A DNA stretch of 5,123 bases from Acidisphaera sp035272265 (GTDB taxonomy: Bacteria > Pseudomonadota > Alphaproteobacteria > Acetobacterales > Acetobacteraceae), in contig DATEQV010000344.1 of the NCBI GenBank assembly GCA_035272265.1, positions 1-5,123 of the forward strand, written 5' to 3'. Each line of letters opens with the position of its first letter. Positions within the stretch are counted from its first letter, which is position 1. Positions 4,535 to 5,123 of the stretch are shown here, piece after piece. Below the pieces are notes generated by a model. It searched no databases and was not told the DNA's origin. It saw only the letters and a list, made by a program, of their open reading frames with translations. A program made the position numbers and the translations under genes.

Positions 4535-4781
4535 TTGCTGGACGCCTTCGCGAGGAGGGCCGGCGGGAGGCGGCGCGGACCGAGGCGGTGACGCGCGTCG
4601 TGGCGTGGCAGCGTGCGGAGGAGATGAAGCGGCAGGGGATCACCAAGGCGAGGCTCGCGGAGCTGATGCAGACCCCGCGAGTGTCGATCGCATCCCGAAG
4701 GCGCAGGGCAAGGTGACGGTGGAGACGCTGCAACGGGCGGCGGCGCTGGTGGGGCGCGAGTTGCGGGTGGAGTTGGTGTGA
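4535..4781 (+). pseudogene. Frameshifted XRE/HigA-type antitoxin gene
   Basis: Three pieces in different frames rebuild one familiar small helix-turn-helix regulator. Frame 1 (4535-4549) reads LLDAF, the usual LDDF-like start. Frame 2 (4549-4677) reads REEGRREAARTEAVTRVVAW and then QRAEEMKRQGITKARLAELMQT, covering the coiled N-terminus and the first two HTH helices. Frame 3 (4677-4781) reads ASVDRIPKAQGKVTVETLQ and then RAAALVGRELRVELV, covering the recognition helix and C-terminus, with the proper TGA stop. Each junction fits loss of one base modulo three; by family spacing about four bases each, and the first could be slippage of a CTTC repeat. Intact relatives of roughly 90-100 residues act as antitoxins of RelE/HigB-like toxins. 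No such toxin is found upstream, where about 120 bp of non-coding DNA separates it from hicA. It is presumably dead. Confidence 0.8.
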
Positions 4782-4782
4782 C

Positions 4783-4808
4783 GGCGGGATGCGGTGCGCT
4801 TTCCGGCC
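4783..4808 (+). repeat. Short palindromic repeat, copy 4 (direct repeat of copy 1)
   Basis: The first 17 bases are identical to 3878-3894. The ends are nearly complementary (GGCGGGA against TCCGGCC, one mismatch), which marks a palindrome of the same family. It begins two bases after the stop of the broken regulator gene. With copy 1 it brackets the hicBA and regulator segment at a spacing of 905 bp. Confidence 0.65.
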
Positions 4809-4826
4809 CTTGCTCAGAACTACGTC

Positions 4827-5099
4827 TCATCGAGACAGGAAGAGTATGATTTGGATCAAGCCTGACTGCATTCGCTCAAGCTCCCGAACCGCATCGTCCA
4901 CAGTTTGTATACGGTAACTATCGCGGATAACCACCTCCATGCTGCGTCCTTCCGCCTCAAAGGTACTGACTATCTCATCCAACGTAATTGCTTGTATGGG
5001 GTTTGTGTCTGTCAAGAGGATATCGTCAGTGGCGTTCTCCTCATCGGGGCATCTGAGCGCTGTGGTGGAATAGCCAACGAACCGAGGGGAGCCCGCCAT
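4827..5099 (-). CDS. Unrecognised lower-GC ORF, possibly incomplete at its 5' end
   Basis: At least 90 residues from ATG at 5099-5097 (MAGSPRFVGY) to TGA at 4827. The frame is also open for the eight codons up to the window edge and no ribosome site precedes this ATG, so the true start may lie outside. Composition is that of a real soluble protein: TLDEIVSTFEAEGRSMEVVI at 39-58 and TVDDAVRELERMQSGLIQII at 66-85 look like mixed alpha/beta structure, with acidic residues well spread. There is no signal peptide; the C-terminus (IQIILFLSR) is hydrophobic. I do not recognise a family. GC is about 51% over 4861-5040 by count, against about 70% in a sampled trpB line, and codons such as ATA, ACA, TTG and AGT are used freely. 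This suggests recent acquisition. It may belong to an operon continuing to the right, for example as an immunity or defence accessory gene, but that is only a guess from position. Confidence 0.6.
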   Translation of the reverse strand: MAGSPRFVGYSTTALRCPDEENATDDILLTDTNPIQAITLDEIVSTFEAEGRSMEVVIRDSYRIQTVDDAVRELERMQSGLIQIILFLSR

Positions 5100-5101
5100 A
5101 G

Positions 5102-5119
5102 GGCGCGATCGACCGCGCC
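5102..5119. repeat. Inverted repeat near the right edge
   Basis: GGCGCG (5102-5107) and CGCGCC (5114-5119) are separated by ATCGAC, immediately upstream of the possible ATG of the unknown ORF. It could be an operator, or just coding sequence if that gene starts further right. Chance occurrence is plausible at this GC content. Confidence 0.3.
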
Positions 5120-5123
5120 ACGA

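Noticed and set aside
3878..4799. CRISPR array based on the 17-bp direct repeat
   Set aside because: There are only two exact copies, 905 bp apart with genes between them. There is no regular spacing, and the copies belong to a palindromic dispersed repeat.

Overview
The window is GC-rich bacterial DNA. One sampled line inside trpB counts 42 of 60 G+C, with strong third-position GC bias and clear Shine-Dalgarno sites. The gene content (a PGAP1-like lipase, a TrpB2-type tryptophan synthase beta chain, and MNT/HepT and HicAB toxin-antitoxin modules) and scattered short palindromes suggest a proteobacterium, perhaps gamma or beta. I cannot place it lower with confidence.

Layout. Positions 1-963 (minus) hold the N-terminal 321 codons of an alpha/beta-hydrolase that runs off the left edge. 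A 246-bp divergent spacer follows, then a complete standalone trpB2-type gene (1210-2577, plus). It converges with a minus-strand group transcribed leftwards: mntA antitoxin (3534-3824), a broken toxin gene (3304-3534), a small exported four-cysteine protein (2900-3274) and a two-helix membrane protein (2606-2866). From 3878 to 4799 the plus strand carries a compact hicB-hicA pair (4006-4415) and a frameshifted remnant of an XRE/HigA-type antitoxin (about 4535-4781). Four short related palindromic repeats lie around and between these two loci. The right edge holds a lower-GC minus-strand ORF of unknown function (4827-5099), still open at the window end.

The metabolic left half looks ordinary. 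The right half is a toxin-antitoxin graveyard with one apparently intact system (hicBA) and at least three degraded ones. The most notable object follows mntA: the first ~46 codons of a HepT-type toxin are joined in frame to the last ~31 codons of a HicA-type toxin. Both catalytic regions are missing. The expected HicA stop is replaced by a sense codon, so the frame runs on through the exported-protein gene. This looks like the scar of one in-frame deletion across an ancestral mntA-hepT-(hicB)-hicA array. It leaves an apparently intact MntA nucleotidyltransferase without its toxin substrate.
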